Source: Ptiloglossa arizonensis
Taxonomy: Eukaryota; Arthropoda; Insecta; Hymenoptera; Colletidae
Direction of reading: 5' to 3'
Length of the DNA: 64,000 bases
Assembly (NCBI RefSeq): GCF_051014685.1
Contig: NW_027478717.1
Coordinates: forward strand, 1-64,000
Part shown: piece after piece, positions 1-12,500 of the stretch
How positions within the stretch are numbered: the stretch's first letter is position 1
Layout: every line of letters starts with the position of its first letter
The notes under the pieces: model-generated
Database searches by the model: none
The model's input: only the letters and a program-made list of their open reading frames with translations
What the model was told of the DNA's origin: nothing
Translations under genes and position numbers: made by a program

Positions 1-1230
1 TACGTTATACGTTATACGTCATACGTTATACGTCATACGTTATTCGTTATACGTTATACGTTATACGTTATACGTTATACGTTATACGTTATTCTTTATA
101 CGTTATACATTAAACGTTATACGTTATACGTTATACGTTATACGTTATACGTTGTACGTTATACGTTATACGTTATACGTTATACGTTATACGTTATACG
201 TTATACGTTATACGTTATACGTTATACGTTATACGTTATACGTTATACGTTATACGTTATACGTTATACGTTATACGTTATACGTTATACGTGATAAGTT
301 ATACGTTACATGCTATACGTTATACGTTATACGTTATACGTTGTACGTTATACGTTATACGTTATTCGTGATACGTTATACGTTATACGTCATACGTTAT
401 ACGTCATACGTTATTCGTTATACGTTATACGTTATACGTTATACGTTATACGTTATACGTTATTCTTTATACGTTATACGTTATACGTTATACGTTATAC
501 GTTATACGTTATACGTTATACGTTGTACGTTATACGTTATACGTTATACGTTATACGTTATACGTTATACGTTATACGTTATACGTTATACGTTATACGT
601 TATACGTTATACGTCATACGTTATACGTTATACGTTATACGTTATACGTTATACGTTATACGTTATACGTTATACGTTATACGTCATAGGTTATACGTTA
701 TACGTTATACGTTATACGTTATACGTTATACGTTATACGTCATACGTTATACGTTATACGTTATACGTTATACGTTATACGTTATACGTTACATGCTATA
801 CGTTATACGTTATATGTTATACGTTATACGTTATACGTTATACGTTATACGTTACATGCTATACGTTATACGTTATACGTTATACGTTATACGTTTCACG
901 TTATACGTTATACGTTATACGTTATTCGTTATACGTTATACGTTATACGTTATACGTTATACGTTATACGTTATACGTTATTCTTAATACGTTATACGTT
1001 ATACGTTATACGTTATACGTCATACGTTATACGTTATACGTTATACGTTATACGTTATACGTTATACGTTATACGTTATACGTCATACGTTACATGCTGT
1101 ACGTTATACGTTATACGTTATACGTTACACGTTATACGTTATACGTTATACGTTATACGTTATACGTTATACGTTATACGTTATACGTTATACGTCATAG
1201 GTTATACGTTATACGTTATACGTTATGCGT
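1..1230. repeat. Tail of a preceding 7.76-kb higher-order repeat copy (region A)
   Basis: The first base of the window aligns with position 8,357, and the same order of variant units then follows at a constant offset of 8,356 bp. Shared landmarks include a TACATTAAACG unit near 107, the GTGATAAG marker at 291, CATGCTGTACG near 1,095, GTCATAGG at 1,194 and TTATGCG at 1,224. The match is lost in perfect repeats after about 1,230. No gene is present; this is the end of an upstream copy of the 7,761-bp unit. Confidence 0.85.
291..313. repeat. Recurrent composite marker GTGATAAG...TTACATGC (first occurrence)
   Basis: One heptamer reads GTGATAAG, the next is normal, and the next reads TTACATGC, in which several neighbouring bases are changed at once. 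TTGTACG usually follows three or four units later. The marker recurs near 1,943, 4,937, 5,322, 8,276, 8,661, 9,704, 12,698, 13,083, 16,037, 16,422, 18,060, 20,986, 25,307, 26,293, 43,276, 44,663, 48,863, 51,913, 53,755, 61,371 and 62,750. A GTAATAAG form occurs near 19,852, 20,062, 34,917, 44,934, 45,139, 49,317, 57,472 and 63,023. It is the most widely shared landmark of both regions. Confidence 0.85.
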
Positions 1231-1900
1231 TATACGTTATACGTTATACGTTATACGTTATACGTTATACGTTATACGTTATATGTTATACGTTATACGT
1301 TATACGTTATACGTTACATGCTGTACGTTATACGTTATACGTTATACGTTACACGTTATACGTTATACGTTATACGTTATACGTTATACGTTATACGTTA
1401 TACGTTATACGTCATAGGTTATACGTTATACGTTATACGTTATGCGTTATACGTTATACGTTATACGTTATACGTTATACGTTATACGTTATACGTTATA
1501 CGTTGTACGATATACGTTATACGTTATACGTTATACGTTATACGTTATACGTTATACGTAATTCGTAATACGTTATACCTGATACGTTATACGTTCTACG
1601 TTCTACGTTATACGTTATACTTTATACGTTATACGTTATACGTGATAAGTTATACGTTATACGTTATACGTTATTCTTTATACGTTATACGTTATACGTT
1701 ATACGTTATACGTTATACGTTATACGTTATACGTTATACGTTATACGTTATACGTTATACGATATACGTTATACGTTATACGTTAGACGTTATACGTTAT
1801 ACGTTATACGTTAGACGTTATACGTTATACGTTATACGTTATACGTTATACGTTATACGTTATACGTTATACGTTATACGTTATACGTTATACGTTATAC
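1231..1900. repeat. 595-bp segment present here, absent from the next HOR copy
   Basis: The offset to the next copy changes from 8,356 bp (left of here) to 7,761 bp (right of here), so 595 bp (85 heptamers) is extra in this interval compared with 9,580-9,665. The segment carries its own second set of CATGCTGTACG, GTCATAGG and TTATGCG landmarks (about 1,317-1,445), a cluster around 1,558-1,625 (GTAATTCG, CCTGATACG, two TTCTACG) and two TTAGACG units. The same version returns at about 17,350-18,020. Exact edges cannot be placed because they lie in perfect repeats. Confidence 0.75.
1558..1600. repeat. Recurrent composite marker GTAATTCGTAATACG...CCTGATACG (first occurrence)
   Basis: Two adjacent altered units (GTAATTCG, TAATACG) are followed by CCTGATACG and, a unit or two on, TTCTACG. 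Further copies lie near 3,355, 3,775, 4,146, 6,694, 7,114, 7,493, 11,116, 11,536, 11,907, 14,455, 15,267 and 17,682 in region A. In region B they lie near 18,977, 23,159, 28,156, 28,871, 30,725, 31,440, 33,294, 34,009, 36,173, 37,740, 38,454, 40,623, 41,239, 45,951, 51,216, 53,049, 55,850, 56,564, 58,727 and 59,341. A sub-form reading CCTGATAGG occurs with the 3,318-type cluster only. Confidence 0.8.
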
Positions 1901-2007
1901 GTTATGCGTTATACGTTATTCGTTATATGTTACACGTTATACGTGATAAGTTATACGTTACATGCTATACGTTATACGTTATACGTTATACGTTGTACGT
2001 TATACGT

Positions 2008-2019
2008 TATATAGTACGT
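2008..2019. repeat. Register break: 12-bp irregular unit (-2 bp)
   Basis: Between two normal units lies TATATAGTACGT, 12 bp where two heptamers would give 14. All units to the right are therefore shifted by two bases relative to those on the left. The identical break is at 9,769-9,780 in the next HOR copy and is absent at the homologous place near 18,125. Confidence 0.85.
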
Positions 2020-2089
2020 TATACGTTATACGTTATACGTTGTACGTTATACGTTATACGTCATACGTTATACGTTATACGTTATACGT

Positions 2090-5000
2090 CATACGTTATA
2101 CGTCATACGTTATTCGTTATACGTTATACGTTATACGTTATACGTTATACGTTATACGTTATACGTTATTCTTAATACGTTATACGTTATACGTTATACG
2201 TTATACGTCATACGTTATACGTTATACGTTATACGTTATACGTTATACGTTATACGTTATACGTTATACGTCATACGTTACATGCTGTACGTTATACGTT
2301 ATACGTTATACGTTACACGTTATACGTTATACGTTATACGTTATACGTTATACGTTATACGTTATACGTCATAGGTTATACGTTATACGTTATACGTTAT
2401 GCGTTATACGTTATACGTTATACGTTATACGTTATACGTTATACGTTATACGTTATACGTTGTACGATATACGTTATACGTTATACGTTATACGTTATAC
2501 GTTATACGTTATTCTTAATACGTTATACGTTATACGTTATACGTTATACGTCATACGTTATACGTTATACGTTATACGTTATACGTTATACGTTATACGT
2601 TATACGTTATACGTCATACGTTACATGCTGTACGTTATACGTTATACGTTATACGTTACACGTTATACGTTATACGTTATACGTTATACGTTATACGTTA
2701 TACGTTATACGTTATACGTAATACCTTATAAGTTATACGTCATAAGTTATACGATACACGTTATACGTTATACGTTATACGTTACATGCTATACGTTATA
2801 CGTTATACGTTATACGTTATACGTTACACGTTATACGTTATACGTTATACGTTATACGTTATACGTTATACGTTATACGTTATACGTTATACGTTATACG
2901 TTATACGTTATACGTTATACGTTATACGTTATACGTTATACGTTATACGTTATACGTTATACGTTATACGTTATACGTTATACGTTATACGTTATACGTC
3001 AAAGGTTATACGTTATACGTTATACGTTATGCGTTATACGTTATACGTTATACGTTATACGTTATACGTTATACGTTATACGTTATACGTTATACGTTAT
3101 ACGTTATACGTTATACGTTGTACGTTACACGTTATACGTTATGCGTTATACGTTATACGTTATACGTTATACGTTATACGTCATACGTTATACGTCATAC
3201 GTTATTCGTTATACGTTATACGTTATACGTTATACGTTATACGTTATACGTTATTCTTTATACGTTATACGTTATACGTTATACGTTATACGATATACGT
3301 TATACGTTATACGTTATGCGTTATTCGTTATACGTTTTACGTTATACGTTACACGTAATTCGTAATACGTTATACCTGATAGGTTATACGTTCTACGTTA
3401 TACGTTATACGTTATACGTTATACGTTATACGTTATACGTTATACGTTATACGTTATATGTTATACGTTATACGTTATACGTTATACGTTACATGCTATA
3501 CGTTATACGTTATACGTTATACGTTACACGTTATACGTTATACGTTATACGTTATACGTTATACGTTATACGTTATACGTTATACGTTATACGTTATACG
3601 TTATACGTTATACGTTATACGTTATACGTTATACGTTATACGTCATAGGTTATACGTTATACGTTATACGTTATGCGTTATACGTTATACGTTATACGTT
3701 ATACGTTATACGTTATACGTTATACGTTGTACGATATACGTTATACGTTATACGTTATACGTTATACGTTATACGTAATTCGTAATACGTTATACCTGAT
3801 ACGTTATACGTTCTACGTTATACGTTATACGTTATACGTTATACGTTATACGTTATACGTGATAAGTTATACGTTATACGTTATACGTTATTCTTTATAC
3901 GTTATGCGTTATACGTTATACGTTATACGTCATACGTTATACGTTATCCGTTATACGTTATACGTTATACGTTATACGTTATACGTTATACGTTATACGT
4001 TATGCGTTATACGTTAGACGTTATACGTTATACGTTATACGTTATACGTTATACGTTATACGTTATACGTTATACGTTGTACGTTATACGTTATACGTTA
4101 TACGTTATACGTTATACGTTATACGTTATACGTTATACGTTATACGTAATTCGTAATACGTTATACCTGATACGTTATACGTTCTACGTTATACGTTATA
4201 CGTTATACGTTATACGTTATACGTTATACGTGATAAGTTATACGTTATACGTTATACGTTATTCTTTATACGTTATACGTTATACGTTATACGTTATACG
4301 TCATACGTTATACGTTATACGTTATACGTTATACGTTATACGTTATACGTTATACGTTATACGTTATACGTTATACGTTATACGTTATACGTTAGACGTT
4401 ATACGTTATACGTTATACGTTATACGTTATACGTTATACGTTATTCGTTATACGTTATATGTTATACGTTATACGTCATACGTTATACGTTATACGTTAT
4501 ACGTTATACGTTATACGTTATGCGTTATACGTTATACGTTATACGTTATACGTTAGACGTTATACGTTATACGTTATACGTTATACGTTATACGTTATAC
4601 GTTATACGTTATACGTTATACGTTATACGTTATACGTTATACGTTATACGTTATACGTTATACGTTATACGTTATACGTTATACGTTATACGTTATACGT
4701 TATACGTTATACGTTATACGTTATACGTTATACGTTATACGTTATACGTTATACGTTATACGTTATACGTTATACGTTATACGTTATACGTTATACGTTA
4801 TACGTTATACGTTAGACGTTATACGTTATACGTTATACGTTATACGTTATACGTTATACGTTATACGTTATACGTTATACGTTATACGTTATACGTTATA
4901 CGTTATACGTTATACATTATACGTTATACGTTATACGTGATAAGTTATACGTTACATGCTATACGTTATACGTTATACGTTATACGTTGTACGTTATACG

Positions 5001-5425
5001 TTATACGTTATTCGTGATACGTTATACGTTATACGTCATACGTTATACGTCATACGTTATTCGTTATACGTTATACGTTATACGTTATACGTTATACGTT
5101 ATACGTTATTCTTTATACGTTATACATTAAACGTTATACGTTATACGTTATACGTTATACGTTATACGTTGTACGTTATACGTTATACGTTATACGTTAT
5201 ACGTTATACGTTATACGTTATACGTTATACGTTATACGTTATACGTTATACGTTATACGTTATACGTTATACGTTATACGTTATACGTTATACGTTATAC
5301 GTTATACGTTATACGTTATACGTGATAAGTTATACGTTACATGCTATACGTTATACGTTATACGTTATACGTTGTACGTTATACGTTATACGTTATTCGT
5401 GATACGTTATACGTTATACGTCATA
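2090..5425. repeat. Inner 3.33-kb tandem segment, first copy, in HOR copy 1
   Basis: Landmarks here recur downstream at 3,332 bp (left part, such as TTATTCTTAATACG near 2,168 and 5,500) or 3,339 bp (most of it, such as the TTATGCG-TTATTCG cluster near 3,317 and 6,656). Both offsets are multiples of seven, differing by one heptamer. It includes a degenerate stretch at 2,716-2,760 (GTAATACCTTATAAG, GTCATAAG, CGATACACG) and three GTAATTCG/CCTGATA clusters near 3,355, 3,775 and 4,146. Confidence 0.8.
2716..2762. repeat. Short degenerate patch, region A type
   Basis: Six consecutive heptamers are altered: GTAATACC, TTATAAG, GTCATAAG and CGATACACG in a row. The same patch lies at about 6,056, 10,479 and 13,817 in region A, and a related one (TACCTTATAAG, GTCATAAG, CGATACACG) at 49,741, 50,505 and 52,340 in region B. 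The length stays in register, so it arose by substitution only. Confidence 0.75.
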
Positions 5426-8400
5426 CGTTATACGTCATACGTTATTCGTTATACGTTATACGTTATACGTTATACGTTATACGTTATACGTTATACGTTA
5501 TTCTTAATACGTTATACGTTATACGTTATACGTTATACGTCATACGTTATACGTTATACGTTATACGTTATACGTTATACGTTATACGTTATACGTTATA
5601 CGTCATACGTTACATGCTGTACGTTATACGTTATACGTTATACGTTACACGTTATACGTTATACGTTATACGTTATACGTTATACGTTATACGTTATACG
5701 TCATAGGTTATACGTTATACGTTATACGTTATGCGTTATACGTTATACGTTATACGTTATACGTTATACGTTATACGTTATACGTTATACGTTGTACGAT
5801 ATACGTTATACGTTATACGTTATACGTTATACGTTATACGTTATTCTTAATACGTTATACGTTATACGTTATACGTTATACGTCATACGTTATACGTTAT
5901 ACGTTATACGTTATACGTTATACGTTATACGTTATACGTTATACGTTATACGTCATACGTTACATGCTGTACGTTATACGTTATACGTTATACGTTACAC
6001 GTTATACGTTATACGTTATACGTTATACGTTATACGTTATACGTTATACGTTATACGTAATACCTTATAAGTTATACGTCATAAGTTATACGATACACGT
6101 TATACGTTATACGTTATACGTTACATGCTATACGTTATACGTTATACGTTATACGTTATACGTTACACGTTATACGTTATACGTTATACGTTATACGTTA
6201 TACGTTATACGTTATACGTTATACGTTATACGTTATACGTTATACGTTATACGTTATACGTTATACGTTATACGTTATACGTTATACGTTATACGTTATA
6301 CGTTATACGTTATACGTTATACGTTATACGTTATACGTCAAAGGTTATACGTTATACGTTATACGTTATGCGTTATACGTTATACGTTATACGTTATACG
6401 TTATACGTTATACGTTATACGTTATACGTTATACGTTATACGTTATACGTTATACGTTGTACGTTACACGTTATACGTTATGCGTTATACGTTATACGTT
6501 ATACGTTATACGTTATACGTCATACGTTATACGTCATACGTTATTCGTTATACGTTATACGTTATACGTTATACGTTATACGTTATACGTTATTCTTTAT
6601 ACGTTATACGTTATACGTTATACGTTATACGATATACGTTATACGTTATACGTTATGCGTTATTCGTTATACGTTTTACGTTATACGTTACACGTAATTC
6701 GTAATACGTTATACCTGATAGGTTATACGTTCTACGTTATACGTTATACGTTATACGTTATACGTTATACGTTATACGTTATACGTTATACGTTATATGT
6801 TATACGTTATACGTTATACGTTATACGTTACATGCTATACGTTATACGTTATACGTTATACGTTACACGTTATACGTTATACGTTATACGTTATACGTTA
6901 TACGTTATACGTTATACGTTATACGTTATACGTTATACGTTATACGTTATACGTTATACGTTATACGTTATACGTTATACGTCATAGGTTATACGTTATA
7001 CGTTATACGTTATGCGTTATACGTTATACGTTATACGTTATACGTTATACGTTATACGTTATACGTTGTACGATATACGTTATACGTTATACGTTATACG
7101 TTATACGTTATACGTAATTCGTAATACGTTATACCTGATACGTTATACGTTCTACGTTATACGTTATACGTTATACGTTATACGTTATACGTTATACGTG
7201 ATAAGTTATACGTTATACGTTATACGTTATTCTTTATACGTTATGCGTTATACGTTATACGTTATACGTCATACGTTATACGTTATCCGTTATACGTTAT
7301 ACGTTATACGTTATACGTTATACGTTATACGTTATACGTTATGCGTTATACGTTAGACGTTATACGTTATACGTTATACGTTATACGTTATACGTTATAC
7401 GTTATACGTTATACGTTATACGTTGTACGTTATACGTTATACGTTATACGTTATACGTTATACGTTATACGTTATACGTTATACGTTATACGTAATTCGT
7501 AATACGTTATACCTGATACGTTATACGTTCTACGTTATACGTTATACGTTATACGTTATACGTTATACGTTATACGTGATAAGTTATACGTTATACGTTA
7601 TACGTTATTCTTTATACGTTATACGTTATACGTTATACGTTATACGTCATACGTTATACGTTATACGTTATACGTTATACGTTATACGTTATACGTTATA
7701 CGTTATACGTTATACGTTATACGTTATACGTTATACGTTAGACGTTATACGTTATACGTTATACGTTATACGTTATACGTTATACGTTATTCGTTATACG
7801 TTATATGTTATACGTTATACGTCATACGTTATACGTTATACGTTATACGTTATACGTTATACGTTATGCGTTATACGTTATACGTTATACGTTATACGTT
7901 AGACGTTATACGTTATACGTTATACGTTATACGTTATACGTTATACGTTATACGTTATACGTTATACGTTATACGTTATACGTTATACGTTATACGTTAT
8001 ACGTTATACGTTATACGTTATACGTTATACGTTATACGTTATACGTTATACGTTATACGTTATACGTTATACGTTATACGTTATACGTTATACGTTATAC
8101 GTTATACGTTATACGTTATACGTTATACGTTATACGTTATACGTTATACGTTAGACGTTATACGTTATACGTTATACGTTATACGTTATACGTTATACGT
8201 TATACGTTATACGTTATACGTTATACGTTATACGTTATACGTTATACGTTATACATTATACGTTATACGTTATACGTGATAAGTTATACGTTACATGCTA
8301 TACGTTATACGTTATACGTTATACGTTGTACGTTATACGTTATACGTTATTCGTGATACGTTATACGTTATACGTCATACGTTATACGTCATACGTTATT

Positions 8401-8760
8401 CGTTATACGTTATACGTTATACGTTATACGTTATACGTTATACGTTATTCTTTATACGTTATACATTAAACGTTATACGTTATACGTTATACGTTATACG
8501 TTATACGTTGTACGTTATACGTTATACGTTATACGTTATACGTTATACGTTATACGTTATACGTTATACGTTATACGTTATACGTTATACGTTATACGTT
8601 ATACGTTATACGTTATACGTTATACGTTATACGTTATACGTTATACGTTATACGTTATACGTGATAAGTTATACGTTACATGCTATACGTTATACGTTAT
8701 ACGTTATACGTTGTACGTTATACGTTATACGTTATTCGTGATACGTTATACGTTATACGT
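5426..8760. repeat. Inner 3.33-kb tandem segment, second copy, in HOR copy 1
   Basis: This is the downstream partner of 2,090-5,425. It starts at the GTCATACG/TTATTCG cluster near 5,433 and runs to about 8,760. After that the two copies part: 5,500 reads TTATTCTTAATACG while the corresponding 8,830 reads TTATTCTTTATACG. A one-heptamer difference separates the two copies between about 4,020 and 4,460 (offset 3,339 becomes 3,346) and is reversed before 4,950. Confidence 0.8.
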
Positions 8761-9590
8761 CATACGTTATACGTCATACGTTATTCGTTATACGTTATAC
8801 GTTATACGTTATACGTTATACGTTATACGTTATTCTTTATACGTTATACGTTATACGTTATACGTTATACGTTATACGTTATACGTTATACGTTGTACGT
8901 TATACGTTATACGTTATACGTTATACGTTATACGTTATACGTTATACGTTATACGTTATACGTTATACGTTATACGTTATACGTCATACGTTATACGTTA
9001 TACGTTATACGTTATACGTTATACGTTATACGTTATACGTCATAGGTTATACGTTATACGTTATACGTTATACGTTATACGTTATACGTTATACGTCATA
9101 CGTTATACGTTATACGTTATACGTTATACGTTATACGTTATACGTTACATGCTATACGTTATACGTTATATGTTATACGTTATACGTTATACGTTATACG
9201 TTATACGTTACATGCTATACGTTATACGTTATACGTTATACGTTATACGTTTCACGTTATACGTTATACGTTATACGTTATTCGTTATACGTTATACGTT
9301 ATACGTTATACGTTATACGTTATACGTTATACGTTATTCTTAATACGTTATACGTTATACGTTATACGTTATACGTCATACGTTATACGTTATACGTTAT
9401 ACGTTATACGTTATACGTTATACGTTATACGTTATACGTCATACGTTACATGCTGTACGTTATACGTTATACGTTATACGTTACACGTTATACGTTATAC
9501 GTTATACGTTATACGTTATACGTTATACGTTATACGTTATACGTTATACGTCATAGGTTATACGTTATACGTTATACGTTATGCGTTATA

Positions 9591-12500
9591 CGTTATACGT
9601 TATACGTTATACGTTATACGTTATACGTTATACGTTATACGTTATACGTTATACGTTATACGTTATGCGTTATACGTTATTCGTTATATGTTACACGTTA
9701 TACGTGATAAGTTATACGTTACATGCTATACGTTATACGTTATACGTTATACGTTGTACGTTATACGTTATATAGTACGTTATACGTTATACGTTATACG
9801 TTGTACGTTATACGTTATACGTCATACGTTATACGTTATACGTTATACGTCATACGTTATACGTCATACGTTATTCGTTATACGTTATACGTTATACGTT
9901 ATACGTTATACGTTATACGTTATACGTTATTCTTAATACGTTATACGTTATACGTTATACGTTATACGTCATACGTTATACGTTATACGTTATACGTTAT
10001 ACGTTATACGTTATACGTTATACGTTATACGTCATACGTTACATGCTGTACGTTATACGTTATACGTTATACGTTACACGTTATACGTTATACGTTATAC
10101 GTTATACGTTATACGTTATACGTTATACGTCATAGGTTATACGTTATACGTTATACGTTATGCGTTATACGTTATACGTTATACGTTATACGTTATACGT
10201 TATACGTTATACGTTATACGTTGTACGATATACGTTATACGTTATACGTTATACGTTATACGTTATACGTTATTCTTAATACGTTATACGTTATACGTTA
10301 TACGTTATACGTCATACGTTATACGTTATACGTTATACGTTATACGTTATACGTTATACGTTATACGTTATACGTCATACGTTACATGCTGTACGTTATA
10401 CGTTATACGTTATACGTTACACGTTATACGTTATACGTTATACGTTATACGTTATACGTTATACGTTATACGTTATACGTAATACCTTATAAGTTATACG
10501 TCATAAGTTATACGATACACGTTATACGTTATACGTTATACGTTACATGCTATACGTTATACGTTATACGTTATACGTTATACGTTACACGTTATACGTT
10601 ATACGTTATACGTTATACGTTATACGTTATACGTTATACGTTATACGTTATACGTTATACGTTATACGTTATACGTTATACGTTATACGTTATACGTTAT
10701 ACGTTATACGTTATACGTTATACGTTATACGTTATACGTTATACGTTATACGTTATACGTCAAAGGTTATACGTTATACGTTATACGTTATGCGTTATAC
10801 GTTATACGTTATACGTTATACGTTATACGTTATACGTTATACGTTATACGTTATACGTTATACGTTATACGTTATACGTTGTACGTTACACGTTATACGT
10901 TATGCGTTATACGTTATACGTTATACGTTATACGTTATACGTCATACGTTATACGTCATACGTTATTCGTTATACGTTATACGTTATACGTTATACGTTA
11001 TACGTTATACGTTATTCTTTATACGTTATACGTTATACGTTATACGTTATACGATATACGTTATACGTTATACGTTATGCGTTATTCGTTATACGTTTTA
11101 CGTTATACGTTACACGTAATTCGTAATACGTTATACCTGATAGGTTATACGTTCTACGTTATACGTTATACGTTATACGTTATACGTTATACGTTATACG
11201 TTATACGTTATACGTTATATGTTATACGTTATACGTTATACGTTATACGTTACATGCTATACGTTATACGTTATACGTTATACGTTACACGTTATACGTT
11301 ATACGTTATACGTTATACGTTATACGTTATACGTTATACGTTATACGTTATACGTTATACGTTATACGTTATACGTTATACGTTATACGTTATACGTTAT
11401 ACGTCATAGGTTATACGTTATACGTTATACGTTATGCGTTATACGTTATACGTTATACGTTATACGTTATACGTTATACGTTATACGTTGTACGATATAC
11501 GTTATACGTTATACGTTATACGTTATACGTTATACGTAATTCGTAATACGTTATACCTGATACGTTATACGTTCTACGTTATACGTTATACGTTATACGT
11601 TATACGTTATACGTTATACGTGATAAGTTATACGTTATACGTTATACGTTATTCTTTATACGTTATGCGTTATACGTTATACGTTATACGTCATACGTTA
11701 TACGTTATCCGTTATACGTTATACGTTATACGTTATACGTTATACGTTATACGTTATACGTTATGCGTTATACGTTAGACGTTATACGTTATACGTTATA
11801 CGTTATACGTTATACGTTATACGTTATACGTTATACGTTGTACGTTATACGTTATACGTTATACGTTATACGTTATACGTTATACGTTATACGTTATACG
11901 TTATACGTAATTCGTAATACGTTATACCTGATACGTTATACGTTCTACGTTATACGTTATACGTTATACGTTATACGTTATACGTTATACGTGATAAGTT
12001 ATACGTTATACGTTATACGTTATTCTTTATACGTTATACGTTATACGTTATACGTTATACGTCATACGTTATACGTTATACGTTATACGTTATACGTTAT
12101 ACGTTATACGTTATACGTTATACGTTATACGTTATACGTTATACGTTATACGTTAGACGTTATACGTTATACGTTATACGTTATACGTTATACGTTATAC
12201 GTTATTCGTTATACGTTATATGTTATACGTTATACGTCATACGTTATACGTTATACGTTATACGTTATACGTTATACGTTATGCGTTATACGTTATACGT
12301 TATACGTTATACGTTAGACGTTATACGTTATACGTTATACGTTATACGTTATACGTTATACGTTATACGTTATACGTTATACGTTATACGTTATACGTTA
12401 TACGTTATACGTTATACGTTATACGTTATACGTTATACGTTATACGTTATACGTTATACGTTATACGTTATACGTTATACGTTATACGTTATACGTTATA

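Larger units (their letters stand above)
1830..9590. repeat. Region A higher-order repeat, copy 1 (7,761-bp period)
   Basis: Variant units from about 1,903 (TTATGCG) onward recur in the same order 7,761 bp later through the end of this copy. Examples are the GTCAAAGG unit near 2,999 and 10,760, and the irregular 12-bp unit at 2,008 and 9,769. The period is 7 x 1108 + 5, and the non-multiple of seven is explained by exactly that one 12-bp irregular unit. The copy contains an inner tandem duplication of about 3.33 kb. The start phase of the repeat is arbitrary. Confidence 0.85.
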
